The notes below the pieces were generated by a model. The model searched no databases. It was given only the letters and a program-made list of their open reading frames with translations, and was not told the DNA's origin. Below are positions 1 through 6,124 of a stretch of DNA of 11,654 nt, piece after piece (position 1 is the stretch's first letter; each line of letters opens with the position of its first letter). Source of the DNA: CAZFLY01 sp964519995 (GTDB lineage Bacteria; Planctomycetota; Phycisphaerae; Sedimentisphaerales; Anaerobacaceae); the NCBI GenBank assembly GCA_964519995.1, contig CAZFLY010000072.1, positions 1 to 11,654 of the forward strand, given 5' to 3'. A program made the translations under genes and the position numbers.

Positions 1-42
1 CTGAGCGAAGCCGAAGGATTTATCCTGGGGGTTTTGTTTGTC

Positions 43-89
43 ATTCCCGCGAAGGCGGGAATCCATTCATTCCGGACTTGATCCGGAAT
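43..89. repeat. Paired palindromes in repeat unit 1 (repeated at 401-447)
   Basis: Two perfect inverted repeats lie 6 bp apart. The first pairs ATTCCCGC (43-50) with GCGGGAAT (55-62) around a GAAG loop. The second pairs ATTCCGGA (69-76) with TCCGGAAT (82-89) around a 5-base loop. Both recur exactly 358 bp downstream. They look like REP-type or small non-autonomous palindromic elements. Neither is followed by a clean T-run, so I do not call them terminators. Confidence 0.85.
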
Positions 90-152
90 CTACAGATTAA
101 CTTATTATCGTCGTTCTCCTTTTTCAATATATTGTCACCGTCTATAATTGAT

Positions 153-170
153 CGTAGTCAAATGACTACG
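153..170. repeat. Perfect 8-bp-stem hairpin in repeat unit 1 (repeated at 511-528)
   Basis: CGTAGTCA pairs with TGACTACG around an AA loop. The identical palindrome recurs in unit 2. Its role is unknown. Confidence 0.8.
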
Positions 171-186
171 CTGTCTGATTTTTCCC

Positions 187-242
187 TCCTCTCTTCTGTA
201 TCCTGTCTTCTATATCCTGTCTTCTGTATTCTGTCTTCTGAT
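187..242. repeat. 14-bp minisatellite, four units (repeated at 545-600)
   Basis: Four head-to-tail 14-bp units start at 187, 201, 215 and 229, close to the consensus TCCTGTCTTCTGTA with one to three changes each. The same array recurs in the second 358-bp unit, so it predates the larger duplication. Confidence 0.85.
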
Positions 243-247
243 CCCCT

Positions 248-303
248 CATCCACTCATTCACCCATCCACTCATCCACGCATCTACTCATCTACTCATTC
301 ACT
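248..303. repeat. 8-bp minisatellite, seven units (repeated at 606-661)
   Basis: Seven contiguous 8-bp units follow the pattern CATYYACT (CATCCACT, CATTCACC, CATCCACT, CATCCACG, CATCTACT, CATCTACT, CATTCACT). An 8-bp period is not a multiple of three, which argues against coding constraint. The array recurs intact in the second 358-bp unit. Confidence 0.9.
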
Positions 304-318
304 CAACGTTTTCTCTGT

Positions 319-334
319 ACTGTCTCCAGACAGT
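319..334. repeat. Perfect 7-bp-stem hairpin in repeat unit 1 (repeated at 677-692)
   Basis: ACTGTCT pairs with AGACAGT around a CC loop. It sits about 15 bp after the 8-bp minisatellite and 25 bp before the unit boundary. No T-run follows. Confidence 0.75.
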
Positions 335-766
335 CATATTTAGCCCCGCAAGCCTGTCCTGAGCGAAGCCGAAGGATTTATCCTGGGGGTTTTGTTTGTC
401 ATTCCCGCGAAGGCGGGAATCCATTCATTCCGGACTTGATCCGGAATCTACAGATTAACTTATTATCGTCGTTCTCCTTTTTCAATATATTGTCACCGTC
501 TATAATTGATCGTAGTCAAATGACTACGCTGTCTGATTTTTCCCTCCTCTCTTCTGTATCCTGTCTTCTATATCCTGTCTTCTGTATTCTGTCTTCTGAT
601 CCCCTCATCCACTCATTCACCCATCCACTCATCCACGCATCTACTCATCTACTCATTCACTCAACGTTTTCTCTGTACTGTCTCCAGACAGTCATATTTA
701 GCCCCGCAAGCCTGTCCTGAGCGAAGCCGAAGGATTTATCCTGGGGGTTTTATGCTTTTGGTTATT

Positions 767-1531
767 TTAATTACTTGCATCGAGGTACTTGAGGTATTTT
801 TCAACCATTGCCGCTGCTATATTCATAGCTTTTTTCAACTCATCACTAGTAGCGTCTCTCAGCTCTGATAGCATTTTACCTCTATGACGTCCCTGTCTCA
901 ACACTGGGAGGTTAGCTAGCTTACGAAGCTCCTTCCACTCTTTCTTCTCTGATTTACTCATCCCTAATTCATTCATTGCTTTTTCTTCACTGCCAAAGTG
1001 CTTGGCCAAAGCTTCTTTGATTTCATACAGATGAACAAGGCAGTTCTTAGGATCTTCTATGGCGTTGTTGAAACTTTGAAGGATCTTTCCAGCAACGGAG
1101 TCATTGCCATACTTTGCGGCTAGGTTGCTCAAGGATCGCTTGCGCTCTATTCGTTCTGCCCGAGTATCTGCGACGATATTACCGTTCTTGTCAGTTATTG
1201 TAATGTCAGCATGTGTTGATATTTTAATAACATCCGACTTTGCTTTAAGGAAGATACTCCTCTTCCCATCCGCATGTCGGCAACTGACTGAGGGACATGA
1301 TAGCTTATATGGCTTGTGGGACAACAACTGAACTCCTTGGAATCTGAGCCGTAATTCCTTGTCCAGTTGGTCGCAAAGCTCAGTTTGAGGATCGTGGTCT
1401 ATCTTTGCTTCTACCTTTCCATTATGCGCAATCAGTTCATAATTCACTTTGGAGATTTGCAACGTCTCTTCAAAGTAGTCAGCAGGGGTGTATGTCCATT
1501 CCACAATCCATAGTTCTTTCGCTTCAATCAT
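767..1531 (-). CDS. Hypothetical protein, 254 aa, helical C-terminal region
   Basis: I do not recognise a named family. The N-terminal half looks like mixed alpha/beta sequence. It includes a Cys/His cluster (SCPSVSCRH) and a short strand-like stretch ITITDKNGNIVAD. From about residue 125 the protein is charged and helical, with the phrases LVHLYEIKEAL and LANLPVLRQGRHRG. I have an impression of similar LYxxxEAL...RHRG segments in other uncharacterised bacterial proteins, and a HEPN-like helical fold is possible, but this is unproven. The ATG at 1531 is preceded by AAAGAAG, a plausible ribosome binding site. No signal peptide or membrane segment is visible, so it is probably cytoplasmic. It lies 59 bp downstream of the nuclease-like gene on the same strand, so co-transcription is likely. 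The stop codon is 15 bp from the tandem repeat array. Confidence 0.8.
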   Translation of the reverse strand: MIEAKELWIVEWTYTPADYFEETLQISKVNYELIAHNGKVEAKIDHDPQTELCDQLDKELRLRFQGVQLLSHKPYKLSCPSVSCRHADGKRSIFLKAKSDVIKISTHADITITDKNGNIVADTRAERIERKRSLSNLAAKYGNDSVAGKILQSFNNAIEDPKNCLVHLYEIKEALAKHFGSEEKAMNELGMSKSEKKEWKELRKLANLPVLRQGRHRGKMLSELRDATSDELKKAMNIAAAMVEKYLKYLDASN

Positions 1532-1590
1532 ATTGAGTCTTCTTTAGAGTGCCTTCCTCTTTCATGTCTAGTAATAGCTGGCTGTCACTA

Positions 1591-2094
1591 TTATCTAATT
1601 TTGTTTTCAAGAATTTTCTCAATCTTCTGAGTGACACAATTTATATCTTCGCATTGATATTTGCTGAATTTGTCTTTAGTACTCGGGCTTTTATTTGCCC
1701 TCATTATATATTTTTTTTGCTTTTTACGGATATTTAGAAGGTTGGAAATGTCTTTCATTGGGATGAGCCATGCTCTTTCGACGGATTTTATGTCTTTAGT
1801 TATAAGTACAGCAAGGAAATAGACATTTTTTTTGTTTTTAAGTGAAACAGAGCGTATTTCAAAATGGATTATATTGCTTTCTTTGCCTTTCTTGATAATT
1901 CCTCCGGTGCGGGATTTTATTTGGATTGGTAGTGCATTACCAATCTTTTTATCATAAATAAGCAAGTCTATTCCTTCATCGGCTGAGGGCGAAAAAGGTG
2001 AAAATCTACCATTGGTTTCAATCATTAATTCATTGGCTACGATGTGTTCTGCTATTACTCCTTTTTGCGTGCTGGTAAGATCTTCTTTTTTCAT
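1591..2094 (-). CDS. PD-(D/E)XK nuclease-like protein, 167 aa
   Basis: The N-terminal part fits the PD-(D/E)XK nuclease fold: a helix with Glu16 (GVIAEHIVANEL), then Asp43 in GIDLLIYD, then Gln58-x-Lys60 in PIQIKSR. Spacing and order match the E...D...(E/Q)xK signature of small restriction-like endonuclease domains, with Gln replacing the second acidic residue as in several families. The rest is lysine-rich with a strand-like VYFLAVLIT. The frame stays open upstream to a GTG at 2130, but I chose the ATG at 2094 because AAGGGG lies 6 bases before it. The upstream starts at 2130 and 2121 have no such site. No DNA-binding or partner domain is fused. The context (unknown protein downstream, zinc-ribbon protein upstream, repeats nearby) is compatible with an accessory or defence role, but no substrate can be named. 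It could also be a Holliday-junction-type or inactive family member. Confidence 0.75.
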   Translation of the reverse strand: MKKEDLTSTQKGVIAEHIVANELMIETNGRFSPFSPSADEGIDLLIYDKKIGNALPIQIKSRTGGIIKKGKESNIIHFEIRSVSLKNKKNVYFLAVLITKDIKSVERAWLIPMKDISNLLNIRKKQKKYIMRANKSPSTKDKFSKYQCEDINCVTQKIEKILENKIR

Positions 2095-2182
2095 AATTTT
2101 CCCCTTACTATTGTCTATCATAGTTTCCACATGGCTAAAAGCTCAACATTGCTACTTTTTGTTGTCCAACTAAAGTGGTTTA

Positions 2183-2902
2183 TTAAATGGATTGCCTATC
2201 GTTATTAATACGAATCTTTAGAACAAGCACAATTGGCGTCAGAAACCACCTTGCCAATGTCCGAAGAGCTTTCAGTTGTCCAAATTGACTAACAAACCAT
2301 GGGCTAATTCGGTAGTATAATGTCACCAATCGAGAAAAGACTCTCGATGTCAGAAGTTTGTCGTCACGCCATTGCCTAAGCAGTTGCACCTCTATGCTAT
2401 CAGTCCCGTATATGAGCGTTGCAACAATACATAAGGACCGAGATATCTTCATGTACTGATTGATAGTCATATTCTGAACGATTCGTAGATGCTTATTTAA
2501 ATACGAGAATGCTGCAACATCCTTCGCTCTTAATTCAAAATCTTCGTAGCTGGCGTTATCGAATTCAATAAGGTCCTCAGTTCCTCCAGAATCTGTTACT
2601 CTTATCGAAAAGCTCCTCTTGCCTTCTTTCTTTGATCCTCGTGATTTTTTGGAGCGGATTCTGACAATGCGGCTAATGAATTGAGTTTTACAATTAGGGC
2701 AGATGAATTCCTCTGTCGATATTAGTTGAGCTTGGAACAGATTTTGATGCTCACACTTTGGACATACCAATCGGACATGCTCAACTTCTGAACTGACCGG
2801 TCGGACTCGATCTGCATTCGTGACCGGATCACCGCATTCAGGACAAAACTTGGCCTTTGTCGGTATCTTGGAACCGCATTTGTCGCACACAAGCTCACTC
2901 AT
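2183..2902 (-). CDS. Double zinc-ribbon protein with C-terminal CFI-box-like domain, 239 aa
   Basis: Two zinc ribbons open the protein: Cys6-x2-Cys9 with Cys20-x2-Cys23 (CDKCG, CPECG), and Cys47-x2-Cys50 with Cys68-x2-Cys71 (CPKC, CPNC). A basic Lys/Arg/Ser linker (about 78-96) follows. Next comes a middle region (97-150) with AFSYLNKHLRIVQNMTINQY. The last 80 residues start C158-I-V-A-T-x2-Y165-G and continue with QLLRQWRDDKLLTS and VTLYYRISP. That pattern matches the CFI-box C-terminal domain (CFIATAAYG...LRxFRDxxLLT...LYYxxSP), whose biochemical role is unknown; it is usually attached to zinc ribbons or other small domains. The last 35 residues are hydrophobic and may associate with the membrane. 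The ATG at 2902 has a GGAAGATGGGA purine stretch upstream. A strong dyad lies 68-85 bp before the start. Function is unknown. Confidence 0.82.
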   Translation of the reverse strand: MSELVCDKCGSKIPTKAKFCPECGDPVTNADRVRPVSSEVEHVRLVCPKCEHQNLFQAQLISTEEFICPNCKTQFISRIVRIRSKKSRGSKKEGKRSFSIRVTDSGGTEDLIEFDNASYEDFELRAKDVAAFSYLNKHLRIVQNMTINQYMKISRSLCIVATLIYGTDSIEVQLLRQWRDDKLLTSRVFSRLVTLYYRISPWFVSQFGQLKALRTLARWFLTPIVLVLKIRINNDRQSI

Positions 2903-2969
2903 AGTATCCCATCTTCCAACGTTATCTAACTATTGTTTATATGGTTTCCGCATAATGAAAATCTCAGCA

Positions 2970-2987
2970 GCGCCATGTACGTGGCGC
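2970..2987. promoter_or_regulatory. 18-bp near-perfect dyad upstream of the zinc-ribbon gene
   Basis: GCGCCA (2970-2975) and TGGCGC (2982-2987) form a perfect 6-bp inverted repeat around TGTACG. As a whole, 16 of 18 positions are palindromic, which is the shape of a repressor or activator operator. It is 67 bp before the zinc-ribbon start and 83 bp after the stop of the membrane-protein gene on the same strand. No T-run follows closely on the minus strand, so an intrinsic terminator is less likely. Confidence 0.4.
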
Positions 2988-3070
2988 CCGTATGCAGCCG
3001 ATGGTTTAAGTTAAGAATCTGCATGGTCTAAATCTCATCGTATTGATTTCTCTTTGTGGGACGCTGTTCC

Positions 3071-3502
3071 TTAAGAGTTCTGAATACGATCCCAAACATC
3101 CACGAGGTGCATAGCTGATAGAAGGAGGCCTAAGGTCATATGGAGAATAACCTCAATTCCACCACCCACCGCGGACTGGACGCCAATCCGGTACAGGCAG
3201 AAGACAGATAGATAGAGCAACAAATACATGCAGCAGAAAACAACTGTATTGATTAAATTGTATAATGACGATGATTGTTCTGGGGCATCTTCGATAGATA
3301 GACTACTATAAGCCGTGAATATTCCTGCTGCAAGAAGACCAAGTACTGTTGCCAAAACGGCCAACGAAATATGCGCGTCGGAAGGAGCTGATGGCACTTG
3401 GTGCATTAGGACGCCAAAGACAATCACAATAATCCAATTGACTATTAGACGCCAAGCAGCTTTATTCCATAGCTTTCTTGAGGTTGCTAATTTATTACTC
3501 AT
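3071..3502 (-). CDS. Small multi-pass membrane protein, 143 aa
   Basis: I do not recognise a family. About four hydrophobic segments are visible: roughly residues 17-35 (RLIVNWIIVIVFGVLMH), 45-65 (ISLAVLATVLGLLAAGIF), 82-105 (LINTVVFCCMYLLLYLSVFCLY) and 112-134 (GGGIEVILHMTLGLLLSAM). The N-terminus is basic (NKLATSRKLWNKAAWR), suggesting it faces the cytoplasm. No catalytic or transport motif is apparent. The ATG at 3502 has AGAAGG ten bases upstream, but this ribosome binding site lies within a predicted hairpin, described separately. The next gene on this strand starts 168 bp downstream, so it may be a separate transcription unit. It could be a small membrane sensor or an immunity-like protein, but nothing in the sequence decides that. 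Confidence 0.72.
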   Translation of the reverse strand: MSNKLATSRKLWNKAAWRLIVNWIIVIVFGVLMHQVPSAPSDAHISLAVLATVLGLLAAGIFTAYSSLSIEDAPEQSSSLYNLINTVVFCCMYLLLYLSVFCLYRIGVQSAVGGGIEVILHMTLGLLLSAMHLVDVWDRIQNS

Positions 3503-3512
3503 TGCAATGTTT

Positions 3513-3536
3513 CCTTCTAATTCCCAATTGAGAAGG
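3513..3536 (-). promoter_or_regulatory. Hairpin covering the ribosome binding site of the membrane-protein gene
   Basis: On the minus strand CCUUCU, a bulged C, then AAUU pair with AAUU and AGAAGG around a GGG loop. That gives a 10-bp stem with one bulge. The 3' arm AGAAGG is the apparent Shine-Dalgarno sequence of the gene starting at 3502. Folding would hide it from the ribosome, as in thermosensor-like or ligand/protein-controlled leaders. The pairing is visible; regulation is inferred. Confidence 0.45.
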
Positions 3537-3668
3537 TAAAATGACCCAAATCAGCGGTCACTGGTTCGGTTAAATAATTAAATTTCGTATCTCGTATTTC
3601 GTAAGTCATATCTTTGGATTGCTTTCGGTAATTGATTATCTATAAATTTCTTCTGTGCCTGCTTCAAT

Positions 3669-3712
3669 CACCTGACCCTGCGTTTCCCGCAAAGCGGGGC
3701 GGCGGGCAGGTG
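3669..3712. repeat. GC-rich imperfect hairpin
   Basis: CACCTG (3669-3674) can pair with CAGGTG (3707-3712), and inside it CCCGC pairs with GCGGG around AAA. The whole forms a 44-nt imperfect stem-loop in otherwise AT-rich DNA. It resembles dispersed GC-rich palindromes and is not followed by a T-run on either strand, so terminator function is not supported. Confidence 0.55.
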
Positions 3713-3737
3713 CAGGCAATTGACTATTGCCACGACG

Positions 3738-3779
3738 AACCACGAATCACGATTCGCCAACCACGAACAACGAACTCCA
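3738..3779. repeat. Degenerate 7-bp tandem array, six units
   Basis: Six contiguous 7-bp units run AACCACG, AATCACG, ATTCGCC, AACCACG, AACAACG, AACTCCA. The third and last units are eroded. It has the look of a slipped-strand simple repeat. Confidence 0.65.
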
Positions 3780-4009
3780 AACTAGATAATATGCCTCCCT
3801 TATTCCATAATAATGCTGGCGTTGTCCCTTCCGCAGATGCAATCCCAACCGTTACTCGTTATTATACCGGCCTATTTGTTCTACCTTCAAGAATATCTTT
3901 CAAGCTGTGACACTTTCATTCAGTAGATCAAAACCCGACCCAATAGTTAATAGAAAACATCAAACAAAAAATAGAACATAACCTACCAAGTAATAGAAAA
4001 AATATATAT

Positions 4010-4069
4010 ACCATGACTGACAATACCGTGACTTACAATAAAATGAATAACAATAGCATGACTAACAAA
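4010..4069. repeat. 15-bp tandem array, four diverged units
   Basis: Units start at 4010, 4025, 4040 and 4055 and follow ACCATGACTGACAAT with two to five changes each. The 15-bp period is a multiple of three and each unit has an ATG or GTG, but the frame does not lead into a recognisable protein. It abuts the first copy of the mtaB-end-like element at 4069. Confidence 0.75.
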
Positions 4070-4110
4070 ATGTTGCGTCCAATAATATATTACTTGCCTA
4101 TCTTCTCATT
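4069..4110. repeat. Dispersed element, copy A (diverged)
   Basis: This copy shares GTCC, 18 bases, then TGCCTAT with copies B and C, at exactly the same spacing. The interior reads AATAATATATTACT, similar to the CGATAATATTTTTCC of copy B. It diverges after TGCCTAT. Confidence 0.55.
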
Positions 4111-4261
4111 ACTCAATTAGAAACTCAATTCCATAATACCCAATCCGCACGATGCACTATGAATCATGACAAGTGAGAAGCGTCTGCATAAGCAAAATCA
4201 ATGCCAGATCAGCGCATAAATTTTCAAAGTCAAGTCCGTCATTTGAGATGTGCTCAAAAAG

Positions 4262-4342
4262 TGCGCATTTCTGCAAAGATTTGCATCACTTTTGTTAATT
4301 ACTGTTCATTTCTGTTAATTTTTGCCACTTTTTGCACTTTTT
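4262..4342. repeat. 10-bp phased TG/T-tract repeat, eight units
   Basis: Five 10-bp units run without a break from 4293: TGTTAATTAC, TGTTCATTTC, TGTTAATTTT, TGCCACTTTT, TGCACTTTTT. Three further units precede them (TGCGCATTTC, TGCAAAGATT, TGCATCACTT), offset by a single extra T. Each unit begins with TG and most end in a T-run, so the T-tracts recur about once per helical turn. Such phasing is known to cause intrinsic DNA curvature. No gene start is close on either side. Confidence 0.7.
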
Positions 4343-4559
4343 CTCTTTTGCGCACATGCTCTTGTCACAGCAGTACTTATAAAAATTTCACGCAAAAGTC
4401 CCGAAAAACAACTGTCCAAAAGATGGCCTCAATTCCACCCTTTACATCGGTCATATACCGGACTCACCAACTCCACTTTGCCTCTTTTGAAAAATACTCA
4501 AAGTTCCTAACAAATGGATCTCCTCCAAGCAGAATTCTAATAATTGTTTTGAGTAAAGG

Positions 4560-4604
4560 AATGTTGGGTCCGATAATATTTTTCCTGCCTATATTAACTC
4601 GCCC
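4560..4604. repeat. Dispersed element, copy B, matching the 3' end of mtaB
   Basis: The last 19 bases of this copy (4586-4604) are identical to 4748-4766, where they contain the last codons and stop of mtaB on the minus strand. The match extends leftward with some changes: ATGTTGGGTCC here against AAGTTACGTCC in copy C, with no gaps between. Confidence 0.7.
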
Positions 4605-4721
4605 ATTATATAATTCAAGGAACTGACCTAAACATACAGCCAACTAAAACACAATTGACACCTCTTGATACCCGAAACAACTCAACCTAAATTATCAGCC
4701 CCCAAAAAATATAGATTAAAT

Positions 4722-4766
4722 AAAGTTACGTCCTATAAAATATGCCTTGCCTATATTAACTCGCCC
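4722..4766. repeat. Dispersed element, copy C, overlapping the mtaB stop
   Basis: This copy includes the mtaB stop codon at 4751-4753 and its last few codons. GTCC at 4730 and TGCC at 4748 keep the 18-base spacing found in copies A and B. Copies B and C are 162 bp apart. Confidence 0.7.
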
Positions 4767-6124
4767 GTCATGTAGTTCTGTTCATCTGAAATTAGCTTTA
4801 CTTTCACTAAGTCGTTCTTTTTTAACAACTTATGATTTGTGCAAACGTTGACCATAAAATATCTCTCCGATCGGCCAGCCGCCTTGGGTCCCTCGTTTTC
4901 GAGCAGGATTTTTGCATCCTCGCCTACAAATTGCTGGCGGAATTTGAATTGCAATTCAGAATCAAAATTGCGTAATATCCGGGAACGCTCTTTTATAACT
5001 CTTGTTTCCACAAAATCTTGCATTTCTGCTGCGGCGGTGCCTTTTCTCGGTGAAAAGGCAAAAACATGCATCTTTGCAAAGCTGATCTCCTTTGCCAGCT
5101 CGACAGTCTGCTCGAAATCAGATTCTGTTTCACCTGGGAAACCAACAATAATATCGGTCGTTATGGCGGGACGGTCCAGATAGGATTTTATTTTTTCGAT
5201 TTTATCTCTGAAATCATCGGTGGTGTACTGTCTTGCCATTTTTCTAAGAATATTGTCTGAGCCGGACTGTAGTGATAAGTGCAGGTGTGGCATAATGTTA
5301 GGATTCTGACAGAAAACGTCGAGTAATTGATCATTAACATCTCCGGGCTCTAATGAGCTTAAGCGAATTCTCGCCAAGCCTGGTATCTTTGCTATTTTGT
5401 CAAGAAGGTCGGAGAGTTTGAAATTTTCGGTGCAAGGCCAGTTTTTTCTTCGCACGGTTGTTTGACCATAAGCGCCTAAAAATATTCCGGTTACGACAAT
5501 TTCTTTATGGCTCGCCTCGACAAGAGACCTTGTTTCAGAAAGGACTTCATCTGCAGTTTTGCTCTGAACAACGGGTCTTGTTTTCGGTACAATACAATAG
5601 GTACAATATCCATCACAACCATCTTGGACTTTTAAAAATGCCCTGGTTTGGCCAGTGTATGATGTTAGTTGTGGTGGACTTGTTGAAGGCTCTAAGTTTT
5701 TCTTATTGTTGAGCTTACAGTTTAGACTTGTTCGTGGAATTCTTTGCGAACACGTTGATGCATTTGGGTCAGCGGGTCCAAAATGGTCTGCGACTAATTT
5801 TTTTAGATCGTCAAACAGATTGTCGCGACGCTCAATAATATGAGCATATTTGCCCAGACCATTTAGTTCACCTATCTGCACAGTAGGCAAACATCCGCAG
5901 ACGATAATATCAGCGTTAGGACTCAATCTTTTAGCTTTTCGGACGTATTGTCTGCTTTTTGCGGAGGCGCTTTGGGTTACGCAGCAGGTGTTGACAATTA
6001 TGAATTGTGGTTTTTTGGACGTTTCAACGTGGTCAAGTCCAAGGCTTTCTAAAAACTGGCGAATCTGCTGGCTTTCATATTGGTTGACCTTGCAGCCGAG
6101 AGTGTATATGGAAAAAGTCTTCAT
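4751..6124 (-). CDS. tRNA t6A37 methylthiotransferase MtaB, 457 aa
   Basis: MtaB is a radical-SAM methylthiotransferase that adds a methylthio group to C2 of t6A at position 37 in tRNAs reading ANN codons, using two 4Fe-4S clusters in the cytoplasm. The N-terminal domain has the MtaB-type opening YTLGCKVNQYES with Cys11, then Cys47 in VNTCCVTQ and Cys78 in CGCLP. The radical-SAM CxxxCxxC motif is Cys170-Cys174-Cys177 (CDGYCTYC). HLHLSLQSGSDNILRKM and TDIIVGFPGETESDF are typical core motifs. The last 60 residues fit a TRAM RNA-binding domain. Length is close to the B. subtilis protein. A Ser/Thr/Asn/Pro-rich linker lies at about 117-157. I chose the ATG at 6124 because the TLGCKVN motif is then at the usual distance; a TTG at 6163 would add 13 unsupported residues. 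No clear Shine-Dalgarno is seen. It is divergent from the pilus operon. Confidence 0.95.
   Translation of the reverse strand: MKTFSIYTLGCKVNQYESQQIRQFLESLGLDHVETSKKPQFIIVNTCCVTQSASAKSRQYVRKAKRLSPNADIIVCGCLPTVQIGELNGLGKYAHIIERRDNLFDDLKKLVADHFGPADPNASTCSQRIPRTSLNCKLNNKKNLEPSTSPPQLTSYTGQTRAFLKVQDGCDGYCTYCIVPKTRPVVQSKTADEVLSETRSLVEASHKEIVVTGIFLGAYGQTTVRRKNWPCTENFKLSDLLDKIAKIPGLARIRLSSLEPGDVNDQLLDVFCQNPNIMPHLHLSLQSGSDNILRKMARQYTTDDFRDKIEKIKSYLDRPAITTDIIVGFPGETESDFEQTVELAKEISFAKMHVFAFSPRKGTAAAEMQDFVETRVIKERSRILRNFDSELQFKFRQQFVGEDAKILLENEGPKAAGRSERYFMVNVCTNHKLLKKNDLVKVKLISDEQNYMTGELI

Larger units (their letters stand above)
1..751. repeat. 358-bp tandem repeat array, two full identical units plus a 35-bp third
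   Basis: Unit 1 covers 1-358 and unit 2 covers 359-716. They match base for base by eye. Positions 717-751 repeat the first 35 bases of the unit before the sequence diverges. The array may extend left of the window. Each unit holds perfect hairpins (unit 1: 43-62, 69-89, 153-170 and 319-334), a shorter 5-bp-stem palindrome at 15-26, a 14-bp minisatellite and an 8-bp minisatellite. The unit ends CTGAGCGAAGCCGAAGGA and TTCCCGCGAAGGCGGGAA resemble short dispersed palindromic repeats found in many bacterial genomes; that resemblance is from memory. Each unit has a 94-codon open frame (78-362, 436-720), but it only translates the minisatellites into Ser/Leu/His-rich low-complexity sequence, so I do not call it a gene. 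The array ends 15 bp from the stop codon of the neighbouring minus-strand gene. Confidence 0.95.
3503..4750. other. 1.25-kb gene-free, repeat-rich intergenic region
   Basis: I see no credible protein or RNA gene here. The longest open frame (4201-4626, plus) has no recognisable domain, no good ribosome binding site, and a composition that follows the local T-rich repeats. The stretch contains, in order: the leader hairpin at 3513-3536; a TTCGTATCTCGTATTTCGTA motif near 3590; a GC-rich hairpin at 3669-3712; a 7-bp degenerate array at 3738-3779; a 15-bp array at 4010-4069; a 10-bp phased T-tract segment at 4262-4342; and dispersed copies of a 36-46-bp element ending at the mtaB stop codon. Other parts (about 3780-4009 and 4345-4555) show nothing I can name. 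It is more AT-rich than the flanking genes. Confidence 0.8.

Noticed and set aside
43..89. Intrinsic terminators at the paired palindromes
   Set aside because: Neither stem is followed by a T-run and they recur as part of a non-coding repeat unit.
78..362. 94-codon open frame in each repeat unit (also 436-720)
   Set aside because: It simply translates 14-bp and 8-bp minisatellites and crosses hairpins. Its conservation between copies reflects DNA identity, not protein selection.
1..751. CRISPR array
   Set aside because: The repeats are tandem with no unique spacers of constant length, and no cas genes are nearby.
4201..4626. 141-codon plus-strand open frame in the intergenic region
   Set aside because: It has no domain, no convincing ribosome binding site, and runs through the 10-bp phased repeat and an mtaB-end echo.
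3503..4750. tRNA, riboswitch or other structured RNA gene in the long gap
   Set aside because: I looked for cloverleaf arms and conserved riboswitch cores and saw only simple repeats and isolated hairpins.
4069..4766. Attachment sites of an integrated element
   Set aside because: No integrase, recombinase or cargo lies between the copies, and they are only 162 and 491 bp apart.
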